Shown here: in pieces, positions 61,650-64,000 of the stretch
Layout of the letters: every line of letters begins with the position of its first letter
Position numbering within the stretch: position 1 is the first letter of the stretch
From: Ruminococcoides sp052118065
Lineage (GTDB): Bacteria; Bacillota; Clostridia; Oscillospirales; Acutalibacteraceae
Assembly (NCBI GenBank): GCA_052118065.1
Contig: JBQKHY010000003.1
Coordinates: 1 to 64,000 of the forward strand
Direction: 5' to 3'
DNA: 64,000 nucleotides
The notes under the pieces: model-generated
Told to the model about the DNA's origin: nothing
The model's input: the letters and a program-made list of their open reading frames with translations, nothing else
The model's database searches: none
Program-made: the position numbers and the translations under genes

Positions 61650-62041
61650 GCGAAATATTATTAGTTTGTTCGGTAGCAGTTGTTGCATTTGTACTTTCTA
61701 TTGCCTTAAAAAATACCCATCCATCAATATCCTTAATAATCATAATAACAACTTCAATTATCGTTTTACTTTATATTCTTGACTATATTGTTGATGTAGT
61801 AGATTACATAAATCTTCTATTCAAAAGTGTAAATATAAATACCGAGTATGTAACAATTCTTCTAAAGTGTACAGGCATATGTTTCTTAACGGAATTTTGT
61901 TGTGATATGTGCAAGGAAAGTGGTTGTAATTCATTGTCCTCACAAATTTCTTTTGCAGGTAAAGTAATCACCCTTGTAATGGCAATTCCTTTATTTAAAG
62001 AAGTGTTGAAAATCTCACTATCTTTAGCAGGTGTACAATGA
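61646..62041 (+). CDS. spoIIIAD: stage III sporulation protein AD
   Basis: 131 aa, three or four membrane helices; EFCCDMCKESGCNSLSSQI and SFAGKVITLVMAIPLF are the family regions. Overlaps AC and AE by four bases (ATGA-type). Confidence 0.93.
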   Translation: MSEILLVCSVAVVAFVLSIALKNTHPSISLIIIITTSIIVLLYILDYIVDVVDYINLLFKSVNINTEYVTILLKCTGICFLTEFCCDMCKESGCNSLSSQISFAGKVITLVMAIPLFKEVLKISLSLAGVQ

Positions 62042-63162
62042 AAAAGATAGTTGTAATTTTTATAATACTTTTAATACCATATTCACTTACAACAAAATGT
62101 TATGCAAGTACTTATTCAGATGCTTTGGAAGAAATCGGTGGTGGTACACTTACCGATAGCCTTGATGATAAAAGTAAAGAAATTCTAAAAGATTTTGGAG
62201 TAGATGAAAAGGATTACAACAGTATAATCAATATGTCTTTTTCAAATGTATTTCACAAAATTTTTGATATTGTAAATGATGAGGGAGTAACACCATTTTC
62301 TTCATCAGCACTAATTCTTTCTTTACTTCTTATTTATTCAGTATTTGATAATTTTAGGGATGGTTTAAAGAATAGAGAACTTAAGTGTATTACAGATACA
62401 GTTTTTGTTTTAGTAGTTACCCTTTCAATCTCATCACCTGTAATTTCTGTTATCAACAGAGCAATAGAGTCAATTAACAATGCCGGTAGTTTTATGCTAC
62501 TGTATATTCCTATTATGGCAGTAATACTAATTACAAATGGACAAAGTATCACAGGTGCATCATATTATTCATTGGTTGTTATGGTAGGTGAAGGTGTTAC
62601 TTATATTGCAAAGAATATTGTTTCACCTTTATTAAGTGTATTTTTGGGACTTTCTGTTACTTCTGCAATTTCTTCTGACCTTAATATGCAAGGTATTATA
62701 AATGAAATATCCAAAATTATAAAGTGGATAATCGGCTTTGCAATGACAGTTTTCTCAGGTTTATTAACCTTTAAAACTTTAATTACAACTTCAGCAGATT
62801 CAATTTCCACCAGAGCAGTAAGGTTTACATTATCATCATTTATTCCAATAGTAGGTTCAGCTTTATCAGAAGCATATAAAACAATTCAAGGTAGTATGTG
62901 CTTACTAAAAACCGGACTAGGTGTCTTTGTAATTATTAGTGTAATGATTGTATTTTTACCTATTATAATTCATTGTTTATTGTGGATAATCTCACTAAAT
63001 ATAACCGGTGGCATAGGTAATATGTTAGGTAGCAAAGGACCAATATCAATTATAAAATCTTGTAGTACAGTACTTACTACTTTACTTGTAATTATCTTAT
63101 GTGTAATGGCTATTTATGTAATCAGTACTGCAATAATTTTAACAATGGGGAATGGTACATGA
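62038..63162 (+). CDS. spoIIIAE: stage III sporulation protein AE
   Basis: 374 aa. Signal-like N-terminus (IVVIFIILLIPYSL), then an extracytoplasmic part and about six to seven membrane helices containing VGEGVTYIAKNIVSPLL and TRAVRFTLSSFIPIVGSALSEA. Permease-like component of the channel. Its last codons overlap AF. Confidence 0.93.
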   Translation: MKKIVVIFIILLIPYSLTTKCYASTYSDALEEIGGGTLTDSLDDKSKEILKDFGVDEKDYNSIINMSFSNVFHKIFDIVNDEGVTPFSSSALILSLLLIYSVFDNFRDGLKNRELKCITDTVFVLVVTLSISSPVISVINRAIESINNAGSFMLLYIPIMAVILITNGQSITGASYYSLVVMVGEGVTYIAKNIVSPLLSVFLGLSVTSAISSDLNMQGIINEISKIIKWIIGFAMTVFSGLLTFKTLITTSADSISTRAVRFTLSSFIPIVGSALSEAYKTIQGSMCLLKTGLGVFVIISVMIVFLPIIIHCLLWIISLNITGGIGNMLGSKGPISIIKSCSTVLTTLLVIILCVMAIYVISTAIILTMGNGT

Positions 63163-63623
63163 ACTTAATCAGCAATACAGCAGTAATGTTATGCATATGT
63201 ACAGTTGCTTGTATTTTAGTTAAATTTTTAGTACCTGAGGGTGTTACAAGAAAAACACTTAACCTTATAATTTCTACTGTACTTGTAATTACTATGATAA
63301 TGCCCATAAAGTCTTTATTTACGGAAAATAATAAAATAAATATTAATATGCCAAATGAAACGAAAATATCGGAAGAATATAACGAAAAAGTCCTTTCTAC
63401 AACAAAAACCAACCTAGAAAAATCTGTTAAGTCAATCCTAGAGCAGAATAACATCAATATAAATAATGCAGTTGTAACTCTAAAAACAGACCAAAATAAT
63501 GGCATAATTATTGAGTCAATCAGCATATATATTACTAATGATAATCAGTTAACAAGTAGCAAAATAACTAACCTTATTAAAGAAAATTTCAGTGTTACAC
63601 CACAGATAATTTTGGAGCAGTAA
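63159..63623 (+). CDS. spoIIIAF: stage III sporulation protein AF
   Basis: 154 aa. Two N-terminal membrane helices followed by a small extracytoplasmic domain (ring-building type) ending ENFSVTPQII. Start ATG 63159 overlaps the AE stop (ATGA) and follows TGGGGAATGG. Confidence 0.9.
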   Translation: MNLISNTAVMLCICTVACILVKFLVPEGVTRKTLNLIISTVLVITMIMPIKSLFTENNKININMPNETKISEEYNEKVLSTTKTNLEKSVKSILEQNNININNAVVTLKTDQNNGIIIESISIYITNDNQLTSSKITNLIKENFSVTPQIILEQ

Positions 63624-64000
63624 ATGAAAGAAAAGTTACAAAAGCTTAAGCAAGATAAAAATTTAATAAGAGTGATTTATATTATTGGAATAATAGGAAT
63701 TGCACTAATATTTTGTTCTACATTTTTTTACGGTAAAAGTAGTGATGATACTATTAGTCCTCGTTCAATCAGCGATTATCAAGCTACCCAAGAAACAAGA
63801 ATAAAAGATATGGTTGAGTCAATAGAAGGTGTAGGAAATGCAAAGGTGATGATAACAATGGAAAACTCAGCAGAACAAATTTATACGGATGATACCAAAG
63901 TAAAAGAAATTGAACCTGCAGTTAGAGGTGTACTTGTTATTTGTACAGGTGCAAATAATCCTGAAATAAAAGAAACTGTATTGGAATCAGTTACAAAAAC
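63624..64000 (+). CDS. spoIIIAG: stage III sporulation protein AG (partial, cut by window edge)
   Basis: The first 125 codons are visible. A cytosolic start MKEKLQKLKQDKN, one membrane helix (about 17-37, IYIIGIIGIALIFCSTFFY), then the extracytoplasmic domain with MVESIEGVGNAKVMITME and VRGVLVICTGA, the SpoIIIAG ring-building motif. ATG directly follows the AF stop behind TTGGAG. AG forms the intermembrane ring with SpoIIQ; AH is expected beyond the window. Confidence 0.9.
   Translation, partial: MKEKLQKLKQDKNLIRVIYIIGIIGIALIFCSTFFYGKSSDDTISPRSISDYQATQETRIKDMVESIEGVGNAKVMITMENSAEQIYTDDTKVKEIEPAVRGVLVICTGANNPEIKETVLESVTK

Noticed and set aside
1..64000. CRISPR arrays, insertion sequences, rRNA genes
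   Set aside because: No regularly spaced direct repeats, transposase genes or rRNA signatures were seen on either strand.

Overview
The window reads as chromosomal DNA of a low-GC, endospore-forming Clostridia bacterium, most likely of the Ruminococcaceae/Oscillospiraceae type. The evidence is a spoIIIA operon at the right end, a bifunctional IspH-ribosomal S1 fusion, a RemA-YicC-Gmk-RpoZ-PriA operon, consensus sigma-A promoters with TGn-extended -10 boxes, and exported proteins with Thr-rich tails. No plasmid, prophage, insertion sequence or CRISPR array was seen; species is not assigned.

Layout. 0.2-5.3 kb: a DUF975/CmpB-like membrane protein, a Cys/Met-metabolism PLP enzyme facing an Rrf2 regulator, an unassigned tandem-structured small RNA (minus strand), tRNA-Gln and a small lipoprotein. 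5.4-9.0 kb: PcrA helicase, a MITE-like repeat with inverted ends, and a Cys-rich protein whose ribosome-binding site lies in one arm of an inverted repeat. 9.1-11.5 kb (minus): amtB, a HAD phosphatase and a PII protein, with an attenuator-like amtB leader. 11.8-19.4 kb: DUF5685 and J-domain proteins, a membrane protein, a GH24 lysozyme with an inserted SH3 domain, proC, a SpoIIM-like protein and two further membrane proteins. 19.4-26.4 kb: SOS-regulated Y-family polymerase, MATE exporter, phosphohexomutase, a Thr-tailed membrane protein and YebC.

26.7-41.1 kb is one tightly packed run of sixteen genes with no internal terminator seen: yicC, remA, gmk, rpoZ, priA, def, fmt, a zinc protease, rsmB, rlmN, PP2C phosphatase, PASTA kinase, rsgA, thiamine pyrophosphokinase, an HprK-like protein and a Cys-tRNA(Pro) deacylase. 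It combines nucleotide supply, replication restart, translation start, rRNA modification and cell-wall-linked signalling. Then come tRNA-Ala, a TPP riboswitch controlling a thiazole-branch thiS-thiG-thiH-tenI/thiE operon, a PASTA pseudokinase, an XRE regulator, a histidine phosphatase with an altered RHG motif, leuB, a PHP phosphatase and hisHF. 51.2-56.7 kb: rpiR-type regulator, BaiN-like flavoprotein, cmk, plsC and ispH-rpsA. 56.8-60 kb: YwlG-like, HD-domain protein and ligA. 60-64 kb: spoIIIAA-AG behind a sigma-E-like promoter; spoIIIAG is cut by the window edge.

The most unusual pattern is that three genes that follow an upstream gene without a terminator (8195, 16862 and the minus-strand gene starting at 10058) each carry a perfect 12-14 bp inverted repeat. 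One arm covers the ribosome-binding site or start codon and the other lies at or upstream of a candidate promoter. Read-through RNA would mask translation, while RNA from the gene's own promoter would not.
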